Shown here piece after piece: positions 34,043 through 45,065 of a DNA stretch of 64,000 nucleotides; positions within the stretch are counted from its first letter, which is position 1; every line of letters begins with the position of its first letter. This DNA is from Silene conica (Eukaryota > Streptophyta > Magnoliopsida > Caryophyllales > Caryophyllaceae). The notes beneath the pieces are model-generated. The model searched no databases and was not told where the DNA came from. It worked only from the letters and a program-made list of their open reading frames with translations. A program made the position numbers and the translations under genes. The stretch lies in NCBI GenBank assembly GCA_029255685.2, contig CM055319.2, positions 32,141,068-32,205,067 on the forward strand, written 5' to 3'.

Positions 34043-34777
34043 TTAGGTCTTCTGAGCTTTAGCTTTAGCTTTACCCTTACCCTTACCCTTACTGGAGATC
34101 ATGAGAACATCTTGCTTCACGCTCCCACTTAATTTCAGATCCTTCTCGGTCTGTACGAGAAGGGAGTGGAGCTCATGAGGAGTCTTCTTCATGTCATTCA
34201 TGTAATAGTTGGCCCTAAAGAGGGCGAACCCATCATGAAGCGAATGAAGCATTCGATCAACGATTATTTTCTCACTGATCTTGCAGTTTAGGGCCTCCAG
34301 TTTCTCGATATTCTCAATCATGTGAAGAATATGTGGGCTAACCGCTTGGCCCTTCTGGAGTTTCGCCTCAAAGAAGCGACATGTATGCTCATAAGAAACG
34401 ATTCTCGGAGCTTTTGAGAATCCGTTAGTGAGCGTGGTGAAAATCTTGTTTGCACCATGGGTTATGAAGCGTCTTTGCAAATTGGATTCCATTGCATAGA
34501 TGAGTACGTTCTTTATCGCACCCGCTTCCATGACGAAGTCGCTATGAGCGCGAACTTCGTTAGCTCTAGCTCCAGATCCTGGGTGTGCCGGAATGGGCTC
34601 AGTTAAGTACTTGAGCTTTCCGTCAGCAATGGCAGCATTCCGTAGTGCTGCCTCCCAGTCAGAGAAGTTTGACCCATCATTCCTCAGTCTAGTAGACTGA
34701 TTCATGGAGTCCATGAAGGCTTTTAGCCAGGATTCACGTGCTAGCTTGGCACTTGGCATTGGGTCTTCACCAGCCAT
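34043..34777 (-). CDS. Copia gag, element 1
   Basis: A 244-residue capsid-type protein with the plant copia gag layout: N-terminal WLKAFMDSMNQ, DGSNFSDWEAALRNAA, the ALKNVLI-equivalent GAIKNVLIYAMESNL, HILHMIENIEKLEALN and a basic end rich in GKGKAKA. It aligns along its length with the gag of element 2 (39563-40585). It lies just upstream of pol in the same orientation. Confidence 0.88.
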   Translation of the reverse strand: MAGEDPMPSAKLARESWLKAFMDSMNQSTRLRNDGSNFSDWEAALRNAAIADGKLKYLTEPIPAHPGSGARANEVRAHSDFVMEAGAIKNVLIYAMESNLQRRFITHGANKIFTTLTNGFSKAPRIVSYEHTCRFFEAKLQKGQAVSPHILHMIENIEKLEALNCKISEKIIVDRMLHSLHDGFALFRANYYMNDMKKTPHELHSLLVQTEKDLKLSGSVKQDVLMISSKGKGKGKAKAKAQKT

Positions 34778-35945
34778 TAGTTATACAACATTTTAATTTG
34801 AACGTGTTCTACACTGAAAAGAAGATAAAACAGAACCATATAAGCAACTCATTGTTGTGATTTACGTCTATATTAAAATGTATTTAAACTCGTAGACTCA
34901 TGCATTTATATAATTGATCTCCCTCAAGAATTATATAAACGATCCCAAGACTCAATTTCCGTATATTGATAAGCCCACAGCTTGGCTAATTCCACCGTTG
35001 GAACTCTTGGTCGAAAGACCTCCGTAAATCCTATCTATTAGTCCTTCTCAGTCGCTAGATAGTATCGAGTGACCATGATGTTGAGATAAAATAAATCATC
35101 TGTTCCCACTTACCCGACGTAGAAGGGGTCATATTATGCCTACCGACGAAGAAGGGATTCATGGGAGTCTGATTTATAAAGACTATTCTCAATTTTTGGT
35201 TATACGAAGAAGACCCCATCAACTTTTATTTATCCATTTTAAGTGAACTAATATCTAGCATATGCGTGAATGAATGAAATAAAGTGATGGCTTTGCAATT
35301 GACATGTGACATCTGTATTGTCACAGAAAACTAACGCGTAACCTCTACATGAGTCAGTTTTCAGGCATGTTATAGGTGGTTTGGTTTTAGGCGGAATATG
35401 ATGTAAGCTATTATCGATGAAAGCATAAAATAAATGCAATAAACGTAAATAAAAGGTCCTAGTGTGGCCTATCCTACCAAAATAAACATAAAACAACTTG
35501 GAATCCACCGTTGGACCCTTGAAGCTTGTCTTGATGTTCCATCTTGGTCCTTGCAGCGGGAGTGAGCATCCGGTCTCCGTCTTTGGTCTTCACAAAAATA
35601 CTAATTTAAATTACAAATATAACCCTATTTACATTCTAATTTAAATACAAAAGTAATTACATGGCAAAAAACCCAAACGGAGATTCAAGATCTCAAAATT
35701 ACAAGCAAGACTGTGTCCCATCATTACGGTGACACAATCTACTAAGGCCACACTAAGTTACAACCGCTTGAAAAATTAAATATGTTATAGAAAGCATTCA
35801 AAAAGCATTCAACAAGACGATAAATTAAAATGCATCAACTAAAATTAAAATTCATACATGACATAATACTGTTATTATGATTAACAAATTTTACCAAACC
35901 ACCTTTACGGGATTAAAATTATGTGATTATACCGTTTGAACCACT
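34778..35945 (-). other. 5' leader of copia element 1
   Basis: AT-rich untranslated region between gag and the right LTR. Nothing else recognised. Its right end near 35925-35945 is only a poor match to the usual TGGTATCAGAGC primer site. Confidence 0.6.
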
Positions 35946-35959
35946 TGTGGGTAATAAAG

Positions 35960-37239
35960 TGTTAGGTTTATAAGTTACTCATAAACAAATTTTAGTCATA
36001 CTAAACTAACCTTATAATTAACATTTTAATATACTTGTTAATACGATCTTATGCATGCTAATATATGCGGAAATAAGGAGATATTGAACCCTTACACACG
36101 GTCCAAGATTATAGCAAGGATGATCCTCCAAGTACCCAATTAAGAATACCTCCTTTGGATGCACCAAGACAACCCCTTGAATGATCCGAAATCTCGAGTA
36201 GGCTAGCACAAGAAAACGGATTTCCTTAAACAACTCTAATCTCTCTAATTAGAATGTTATTACAATACTCCTGTTAGTATGTTTATATTATCTTATAATA
36301 TGATTCTGAGGTTATAAAATCTCTCCTTTTCTTAGTGTATTTTTTGGCCAAGAGTAGAAGAAGAAGAAGAAGAATGAGTATGATACATATCACATATATA
36401 TATTAAGCATGCTCTTAATTAGATAATTTAAATCAACTTAAGCATGCTTATGGGGAAGGGGAAGCCGGTTTTAGGGAGCCTCAATAGGGGACATCTTGAC
36501 TTCTCAAGACACTAGGGTGGCTCTAGGTTAGTGTTCTCAAGGGGGTGTTTAATGATTGTGTTTTATTTACTAATTAACACAAATCAAACCCCTTAACTAA
36601 CCTACATAAAACCGGCTACCATATCACATATAGTCCATTTTATGATTTTTGTCAACTTTACAATTGTATATTATGTCACATGTAATATGTCATAATTTTA
36701 TGAAGTAACAATTGTTTTAATTTAATCATACATATTTAGCAAGTAAATATTATTCATAAATTAATAAATCATATTTATAAAGTTGACTAGTAATTCAAAA
36801 TTACTATAAAATGGTCATTCATAATTTATCGTCAATACGATTTACAACCTTTGTAATAATTATATCCCAATTCATTCTAACAACGATATAATAAAATATC
36901 GTTCATTGTTTAACAATTGACACGTTTCAATTTTAAACATAAATCTTACATTAAGATTTAACCTCTAATTTCTCGATATACGAGTTTAAGGAATATGAGC
37001 AAATCGTATCAATATACATTTGATCATTTTATCAATTAAGGGAATTGTCCTAAAGGTGTGACCTAAAGGGATCAACTGACCACCACCGTCATACGACAGT
37101 AATGTCAAACTCTAGCTAGCCAATCATTACCGATTAATGTTGGTCAGTTGACTAATATAAATCGTATCATCCCTTACGCATTCTCGTCATGAGATTTAAT
37201 TACGTGATTGCACTGTTGTTGAGGACACATTTCCCAACA
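35960..37239 (-). repeat. 3' LTR of copia element 2 (1280 bp)
   Basis: TGTTAGGTTTATAAG to TTTCCCAACA on the plus strand. Nearly identical to 43027-44280. Confidence 0.92.
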
Positions 37240-39562
37240 ATCTCCCACTTGTCCTCGACAAGTGTGCGTCACCAATTCTCTTGTCCTATTACAATCTCCC
37301 ACTCAATGCAAGATGTCTCTCTGAGGTCGTACTTGCATTTGATCATATCATGAGTGGTTTTCTCGATCTGGAGAATAACTGTTTGACCGGAATTATCTAC
37401 CATAGATACCTTCCGAGCGTGGCCACGCATTTCCAGTTAACTTCTCCTCGAGTGGCCTTGAGATTTGAACAACCCTGATAAGGGGTGGACAATTTCTATC
37501 GCACTACTTTCTTTGACTAGTCACATTCAGTCACAGCCTGAAGCAGTCCCATTTGACTCTAGTTACGAAAAGTCGTAGAGAACGGATCAAGGCTATGCCT
37601 AAACTGTACCATCTTGGGAAAGTAGTCTTTAGTCTAAGAATTGACTCACAAGAATACTATAGCAGCTCTCGCCACGACCCGGCTATAAAATTTCCAGAAC
37701 TCTATAAGCGGTCACATTGCCCGACAGAGTGTCTCTTACAGTCTGCCTATGTGATCGACTAGTCATCACATATGACTCTATGGCACTTGAACTTGCCATC
37801 AATCGCCTCACACTCTAGTCGCTTTGAGATGTCACCTCATGTAAGCGGCTAGGGGCCATACCAAGTCAATCCAGTTCACTTATGGGGTTCAATATTGTCT
37901 CTTACAACCCATTTGGATTCTGACAAAGTATCTTTTACTTTGAGTTAATTATAACTCAAATGATGTTGTCATGCAACAATAGTCAATACTATTATATTGC
38001 ATTTGATGCACAATCATCTGTTTGTATTAGTGTTTTGTGAATAACCTTTATTCATGATTGCAAAACTTACAAATTTTGGTCTCCTTTATTCTCATATTAT
38101 CCCGTATAATATGATTCTATTTGAGTACATATCTAGAATTCTTTCTAGATTTTGAGTTTCCTTTCCGGAGGAAAGCTCCCACTGTTATCTTATAACTTGT
38201 GACGTATCGATATACTGGAGGGATTAAAAATCACTCTCTACAGTCACTTATGTACTGAAAAATATATTGTAGTCTATTTATGATTTCATCATTCTAATAA
38301 TTTTCACTCATCTTGGCTATATGATAATGGTTTTATTCATCATTATGAATAACGTATCCAACCATTCTAATTTCTAATGGGCGATCTTTTATTATCCATA
38401 TAATAAACCTTCTCATTAAAACTCCATCATCATATGATACAAATTATTTTATTCATCTAAATTGAGTACCTCTTATTCTTTACTCTTAAAGAATCACCCA
38501 TTCTCTCTTAATGGTAGGTTTCAATTCTTTGATTAATATCGCTCCCACTGAAAACAATATCCCTCGATTTCTTAAATGAACATTTCATTTCTCGCATGTT
38601 AAACTATTACTCGAATTATTATCACTATCTCTATAGTGATCCATCTTTTCAGATCATACCTTCTGACACAACATAAACTACTTTCGAGGGGACTGAGATG
38701 ATTTCTCCTCTATTATCTTATAATCATAGAAAAATCATTATTTCAAGGAATCGCTCTTGCCTCCGAATAGATAGATGATTTCTCCTCTATTATCTTATAA
38801 TCTTTGAAAAATCACTATCTCATGGAGCCGATCTTCCTTCCGAATTCATACGGGGTTTCCCACTGAAACAATGAACATAAAGAACCTTTCTTCGAGTGTC
38901 CTCCCGTAGTTTCTTCAGTGTACCTTTCTTCGAGTGTCCTCCCGTAGTTTCTTTTGTTATCTTATTTAGGTTTCTTCTTAAGAACCCTTTCAGGAATCTT
39001 CTCTAAGATCCCATAGTTATATCATTGGTTTGTAGGTCGAATATTTTCTCCCACTCTATCCTTTAAAATAACCCTTATTTGTACAAGGATAGCTTATTTC
39101 GATTGAACCAATGTATATAAGTTTATGGTATGACGAATACATTCTCATTTTCACTTAAAATGAAAATCTTATAATGAACTAATATTGTCTCATTTTGATT
39201 GAAATTATCTCATGGGGTGTAGTTCTCCGTTTTAATCAACTCTTTGATTATATTATACTTGATCGTATCAATATTTATTGCGTGATAAGATCACTATTAT
39301 TCATGTTTTAACAAGGCATGCAATTTATTTGATAAATCAAAACATTGATTAAGAACAAAAGTAGTGACTCGGGTTGAAAACCAAGTCACTAATATCCAAA
39401 ATTACAACCATTGTTTTAGGATTTTAATCCTTGTTATACAAGAAAGTAAATTGTTCCAAAATAAAATGCAAAATATGAAAGAAGACGATATGAAAATTAG
39501 AGGCTAGCTCTTGAAGTCTTCGATCAATTTGGATGCTACCATAGCCATCCAAGTAAGGAACT
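37240..39562 (-). other. 3' internal region of copia element 2, no pol seen
   Basis: A 2.3-kb AT-rich stretch that starts with the purine-tract complement and the 3' non-coding blocks shared with element 1. It contains two local duplications: GATGATTTCTCCTCTATTAT at about 38697 and again 76 bases later, and CTTCGAGTGTCCTCCCGTAG at about 38889 and 38930. No reverse transcriptase, integrase or RNase H motif was found. Confidence 0.7.
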
Positions 39563-40585
39563 TCATGCTTCCTTCTCCTTGCCCTTATCGTTATTAGGAG
39601 GCGTCCCTTTAAAACAATTAAAAAGGGTAAATATCAACATACTTGTATCATTATACATAAGTTGATAGTGACATGAATTTAAACGAGAATTATTACCTAC
39701 GGCGGTTGCCTTCCCATTTTTGAGATCCCTTAAGTATTTGGGGCAATTACGCTTCCAATGACCGATCCTCGTGCAATAGTGGCACTTGTCTTCGGATTTC
39801 GAAGACGAGGTGGAAGCGCCTTTCGAAAAGGTCTTTTCTTTGGTCGCCTTGGGGTTGAACGTTTTCTTGCCCTTGCCTTTCGAGGCATTCCTTTTGAAGC
39901 CCGTTTTCCCTTTCTTTTCGATGTTCAAAACATTCTTGGTGGAACTTTCATGAAGTCCCATGTCCCTTTCGGCTTGGACTAACATCTTATGCAACTCGTC
40001 CAATGTGGTCTCTTGGTTTCGCATATTGAAATTCACCCGGAATTGAGCATGCGCTTTAACCTTATTGAGCGAGTGAAGAACTCGGTCAATAATGAGAGAG
40101 TCGGGTAAATCAACATTTTGCGCTTTTAGAGTCTCCGCGAGCTCAACGAGTTTGAGCACATGAGGGCTTATCTTTTGCCCTTCCTTGAATGTAATGTCAA
40201 AGAAGGCGGAAGCCGCCTCATATTGAATCACCCTTGGAGTTTGCGAAAACATGGTCGCAAGCTTGGTGTATATTTCATACGATGTGGTCAATTTAATCAT
40301 ACTCCTTTGGAGATCCGGCTCCATGGAGAAGATGAGCACATTTTTAAGAGCGGAGGACTCTTTCATGTAGGCTTCATAGGCCTCACGAGTTTGGGCCGAC
40401 GAACGAGCGGTCGGAGCGGTCGGAGCGGCTTCGGATAGGTAACGACTCTTATCGTCACCTTGAGCGGCCAAAAACAATTGCGCATCCCAATCCTTAAAAT
40501 TGGAACCATGCTTATCGAGTTTACAACGATCCATAAAGGATCGAAGCCATGATACGTTAGTGAGAGGTGGAGCGTTGGTTGCCAT
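39563..40585 (-). CDS. Copia gag with zinc knuckle, element 2
   Basis: A 340-residue gag. The N-terminal block WLRSFMDRCKLDKHGSNFKD, the central SSALKNVLIFSMEPDLQRS, and the HVLKLVELAETLKAQN segment match element 1 gag. A basic linker (GFKRNASKGKGKK) precedes a CCHC knuckle CHYCTRIGHWKRNC near residue 268. The reading stretch runs on into non-coding sequence after the knuckle. It probably supplies, or borrows, particle-forming capacity with an autonomous relative such as element 1 (inference). Confidence 0.88.
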   Translation of the reverse strand: MATNAPPLTNVSWLRSFMDRCKLDKHGSNFKDWDAQLFLAAQGDDKSRYLSEAAPTAPTARSSAQTREAYEAYMKESSALKNVLIFSMEPDLQRSMIKLTTSYEIYTKLATMFSQTPRVIQYEAASAFFDITFKEGQKISPHVLKLVELAETLKAQNVDLPDSLIIDRVLHSLNKVKAHAQFRVNFNMRNQETTLDELHKMLVQAERDMGLHESSTKNVLNIEKKGKTGFKRNASKGKGKKTFNPKATKEKTFSKGASTSSSKSEDKCHYCTRIGHWKRNCPKYLRDLKNGKATAVGNNSRLNSCHYQLMYNDTSMLIFTLFNCFKGTPPNNDKGKEKEA

Positions 40586-43012
40586 TGATGATGTGGAAAA
40601 TTAAACTACAATAATAAAAGGAAAAACAACATCATTTTAAAATTCGTAATTTAAACTAGAAACTTTAACAAGTTTAGTTATATATTTACTTAATGATCTC
40701 TTACCCAATTAAGTAAACAATCCCGAGACCCAAACCCATACTAATTCGGGCACGGTGTAGCCGATTCAACCCGTATTGGTATAATTTGGTGGATTAACCC
40801 TTTAATCGGTTCTACTCTTAGAACTCTCGGTCGACAATTTTCTTAAAATTATCTTTAGCCCGAACTTATTGCAACTACGGTTACGAATACTTTCGTTGAG
40901 ATCAACCAAATTTCAAGGTGTAATCTTATTACCCCACTTACCCAACGTGACAATTTTAGTACCCCGGTGTAGCCGAGCCTACGTTTTTGTGAAGAAGGGA
41001 TTCATGGGTCCGTACTTTTTGGTAAGGCTAAGTCTCAATATTTATATGTAAGAGATCTAGTCAAATTATTATCTATCTCCGTTTAAGTGAACTAAGTCGG
41101 TGAATTAACGATAAAATAAAAGACTAGGTCGACTAGGTCGAAACATGCATGATACGATGTATGACGATTTGCTATGCATGCAAACATATAAAAGCAAATA
41201 AAAGCATAAAAATAAACCCTAGTATGGCCTTTCCTAGAAAAGAAATAATAAAAGTACAAATTCGGAAACCAACTCCTTTGGTCCCTTGAACTTCACGCGG
41301 CACGTACTTCGAGGTAAACACCGTCTTGTCAGAACTCCTTTCCGAATGGCACCGTCTTCAAGGAACTCCGGAATTTACAAATATTACAACTTTTCTAGTC
41401 TACTTTATATATTATAAAATAGAAATAAATTACAATTGGGTGATACGAGATCACAAAATTACAACCGAATCGATAACCCCTTACATTACGGGAAATACCG
41501 ATTTAAAACTAAGGCCATACTAAGTAAATTACATAATTCCCAAAATTACGTAAAAACAAATCATGGCATTCATAATAAAATATGCAATGCTTATGTAAAT
41601 ATGAATTATCATGCAAACCCTAAGCCAAATCGTCCTATTTAAAACACTTTTTTAAATAGTTATCGCAAACCTCGGTTTATGGAATCGCGTGTTTTAACGG
41701 TTAACAACACTATGCATTATATGAAACGATTTTCATCCTTAAGTTAATCATCCTAACTCGCATAGGATTCAAAATTTAGTCTTACTCAAACTTTGAACAT
41801 GACTTAACTTAATATATTTTAATATTGTTCGGTATTACTCGGTTTTACGGGAAAAATAATAAAAATCCAAAAGAGTCATAAAACATTTCGAAAATTCAAA
41901 ATTCAAATTTTGAAAATTCCAGAATGTTCTTAAAATTTCAGAACCTTAAAAATATTAATATTTATACGGTTTTAACATTATTTCGAAAATAATACGTAAA
42001 ACGAGCATTTTAAGTCGGAAAATTCAATAATTAATTCCATAAATGCAAATAAAATACTAGAAATATTTTTACACTTTCCAAAACACTTTACGAACACAAA
42101 ATGGACAGAAAATTAAATTACACACTGCCCAAGAGCCGAAATTTTAAAAGCATGACTCTTTTTATTTAATTTTAAATGCAACTTTTAACAATTTAAAATT
42201 AAATTAAATCTGAAACTTTTGGCTCCCAAGAATATTTTCACGATGAACATATCATATATGACTAATATGGGTTAAATGTTTCGGCCATTTTAACAACTAT
42301 TGTAAATTTTAACGATTTACGTCATATATCGTACGATTTTAACCTTTAAAATTATTTCTCAAGCATAAAATAAGATAAAATTCTCGAAAATTTTATACAT
42401 GCTGGAAATAATATATATGACATCGTGTTAAATGTTTATGGCCAAATTCCAACTTAAACTATTAAAGTCGAAATTATGTCACTAATTACCCGATTTTTAC
42501 ATTAAAAATCTAAAATATTGCAATATTTGAGATAAATTTCTGGAAAATTCAACATAAATTTTAAATATTGCATGTGACATTCTCATAAATGTTTATAGTC
42601 AAATTCATAATATAACTATTTTAACCCATTTTATTCATCTTATTGCATTTTAACACTTAAAATTCATATCACACGTTTTATAAGTCCATAATTTACGAAA
42701 AATCATATTCATATTATCGAAAATACATGTGATAACATACTGAAAAATCTCGGCCAAAAGATGATTTTAGCTATTTTTCCCAAAATAAACGACTTTAACC
42801 ATTAAAACTTTATAAAAACCGAGATTTAATATACCATTAATCAATATTCATGCAAAATATATTCCAAATATTCTAAAACATTTTAGAAAACAGTAGGTAA
42901 TCATGCTAAAACTATTTCGTGCATATCATATATTAAACGAAAATTCAAATTTTATTTTGTTATCACTATAACTCCGTAAAAACGTAAACGGAAAGCATGC
43001 AAACAACCTATT
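40586..43012 (-). other. 5' leader of copia element 2
   Basis: A 2.4-kb AT-rich untranslated region between gag and the primer site. The short open frames have no family resemblance. Nothing else recognised. Confidence 0.6.
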
Positions 43013-43026
43013 GCTCTGATACCAAT

Positions 43027-44280
43027 TGTTAGGTTTATAAGTTACTCATAAACAAATTTTAGTCATACTAAACTAACCTTGTAATTAACATTTTAATATA
43101 CTTGTTAATACGATCTTATGCATGCTAATATATGCGGAAATAAGGAGATATTGAACCCTTACACACGGTCCAAGATTATAGCAAGGATGATCCTCCAAGT
43201 ACCCAAATAAGAATACCTCCTTTGGATGCACCAAGACAACCCCTTGAATGATCCGAAATCTCGAGTAGGCTAGCACAAGAAAACGGATTTCCTTAAACAA
43301 CTCTAATCTCTCTAATTAGAATGTTATTACAATACTACTATTAGTATGTTTATATTATCTTATAATATGATTTTGAGGTTATAAAATCTCTCCTTTTCTT
43401 AGTGTATTTTTCGGCTAAGAGTAGAAGAAGAAGAAGAAGAATGAGTATGATACATATCACATATATATATTAAGCATGCTCTTAATTAGATAATTTAAAT
43501 CAACTTAAGCATGCTTATGGGGAAGGGGAAGTCGGTTTTAGGGAGCCTCAATAGGGGACATCTAGACTTCTCAAGACACTAGGGTGGCTCTAGGTTAGTG
43601 TTCTCAAGGGGGTGTTTAATGATTGTGTTTTATTTACTAATTAACACAAATCAAACCTCTTAACTAACCTACATAAAATCGGCTACCATATCACATATAG
43701 TCCATTTTATGATTTTTGTCAACTTTACAATTGTATATTATGTCACATGTAATATATCATAATTTTATGAAGTAACAATTGTTTTAATTTAATCATACAT
43801 ATTTAGCAAGTAAATATTATTCATAAATTAATAAATCATATTTATAAAGTTGACTAGTAATTCGAAATTACTATAAAATGGTCATTCATAATTTATCGTC
43901 AATACGATTTACAACCTTTGTAATAATTATATCCCAATTCATTCTAACAACGATATAATAAAATATCGTTCAATGTTTAACAATTGACACGTTTCAATTT
44001 TAAACATAAATCAACATTAAGATTTAACCTCTAATTTCTCGATATACGAGTTTAAGGAATATGAGCAAATCGTATCAATATACATTTGATCATTTTATCA
44101 ATTAAGGGAATTGTCCTAAAGGTGTGACCTAAAGGGATCAACTGACCACCACCGTCATACGACAGTAATGTCAAACTCTAGCTAGCCAATCATTACCGAT
44201 TAATGTTGGTCAGTTGACTAATATAAATCGTATCATCCCTTGCGCATTCTCGTCATGAGATTTAATTACGTGATCGCACT
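43027..44280 (-). repeat. 5' LTR of copia element 2, cut by CACTA insertion
   Basis: Matches 35960-37214 closely, then stops at ..GATCGCACT where CACTACTACAAAAA begins. The last 25 bases of the LTR (equivalent to 37215-37239) are absent here and are expected beyond the right end of the CACTA, outside the window. Confidence 0.9.
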
Positions 44281-44800
44281 CACTACTACAAAAATCCTCT
44301 ATTGCGTCAGTTCTAGGAGAGGTATTGCGTCGGTTCTAGTAGTGACGTATAAAGAGGGGACGTTTCATGAAACATCAGTTCCAGAACTGACGCAAAAAGT
44401 TGCTATTTGCGTCGGTTCCTACCCAAAACTGACGTAAATAGTCAGTCAAATACATCAGTTCTATTAAAAGAACCGACGCAAAAGGTAGTAGAACTGACGC
44501 AAATAACCCCTTTTTTGCGTCAGTTTCCTTTGAACTGATGTATTTGATACTTTTTTTAGCGCCATATACAATAGTATATACGTCGGTTAATAACAGAACC
44601 GACGCTTTTAAGTAGCTTTTTGCGTCATTTATAAGAGAACTGATGTATTTGGTAAGCTATTTTAGCGCCACATGATGCGTTATTTGCGTCAACTTTGTCT
44701 GCAACTGACGCTTTTGCTCTTACTTTTTGCGTCAGTTCTGTTCAAAAACGATGCAATTACTGTTTATCATTTGCGTCATTTGTTTTATGAACCGATGCAA
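44281..44800. repeat. CACTA terminal and subterminal repeat array
   Basis: After the terminus, about 17-20 copies of a GCGTCAGTTCT/GCGTCGGTTC unit occur in both orientations, often paired head to head (for example ATCAGTTCCAGAACTGACGC and CGTCGGTTAATAACAGAACC). In En/Spm-type elements such subterminal repeats are binding sites for the TNPA-type protein (established knowledge); that role here is inference. Confidence 0.88.
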
Positions 44801-45065
44801 AATATTTTTATATTTTTTAAAAAAAAAATCCGCTACCGAAATTTCAGCAGCACCTCCCTGTAAAACCAAAACGCCAAAAATTTAAAACCACCTGCATTAA
44901 GATATTCAACCAAAGGACAATATACATTTCCTTTGCACCAACAACGTTCATTCGTTCCAGCAAACTCCAATCCAACATAACACCCAACGTTTTAAAAACG
45001 TTCATAATACAATCTAACCTAGCTAGTAACAATCCACCAAAAGTCATAGTTATTACTAAGTTAAT

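Larger units (their letters stand above)
28894..35959 (-). mobile_element. Ty1/copia element 1 (gag and pol), right LTR interrupted
   Basis: Minus-strand element: 3' LTR 28894-29880, purine tract on the complement of 29881-29895, pol 30741-33944, gag 34043-34777, a 1.2-kb leader, then the first 14 bases of the other LTR (TGTGGGTAATAAAG, 35946-35959), where copia element 2 is inserted. The expected methionine-tRNA primer site next to 35946 is only weakly recognisable. It looks near whole apart from the insertion, with about one or two breaks. Gag and the 3' non-coding region are related to those of element 2. Confidence 0.88.
35960..44280 (-). mobile_element. Copia element 2: gag-only non-autonomous, inserted in element 1
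   Basis: Minus-strand element of 8.3 kb. LTRs are at 35960-37239 (complete, 1280 bp) and 43027-44280 (right end cut by the CACTA insertion). The primer-site complement GCTCTGATACCA is at 43013-43024 and the purine-tract complement ATCTCCCACTTGTCC follows 37239. Gag (39563-40585) is present; no pol was recognised. It begins exactly where the element 1 LTR stops after TGTGGGTAATAAAG; the left 5 bp TAAAG should be its target duplication. By eye the LTRs differ at about 15-18 positions in 1250, suggesting roughly half a million years at 1.3e-8 per site per year. Confidence 0.87.

Noticed and set aside
43013-43024. TGGTATCAGAGC-like sequences (also 58153-58164) as tRNA genes
   Set aside because: They are 12-base primer-binding sites next to LTRs; no cloverleaf follows.
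36018-43300. Identical 71-residue open frames at 36018-36233 and 43085-43300
   Set aside because: Both lie in the two LTRs of copia element 2.
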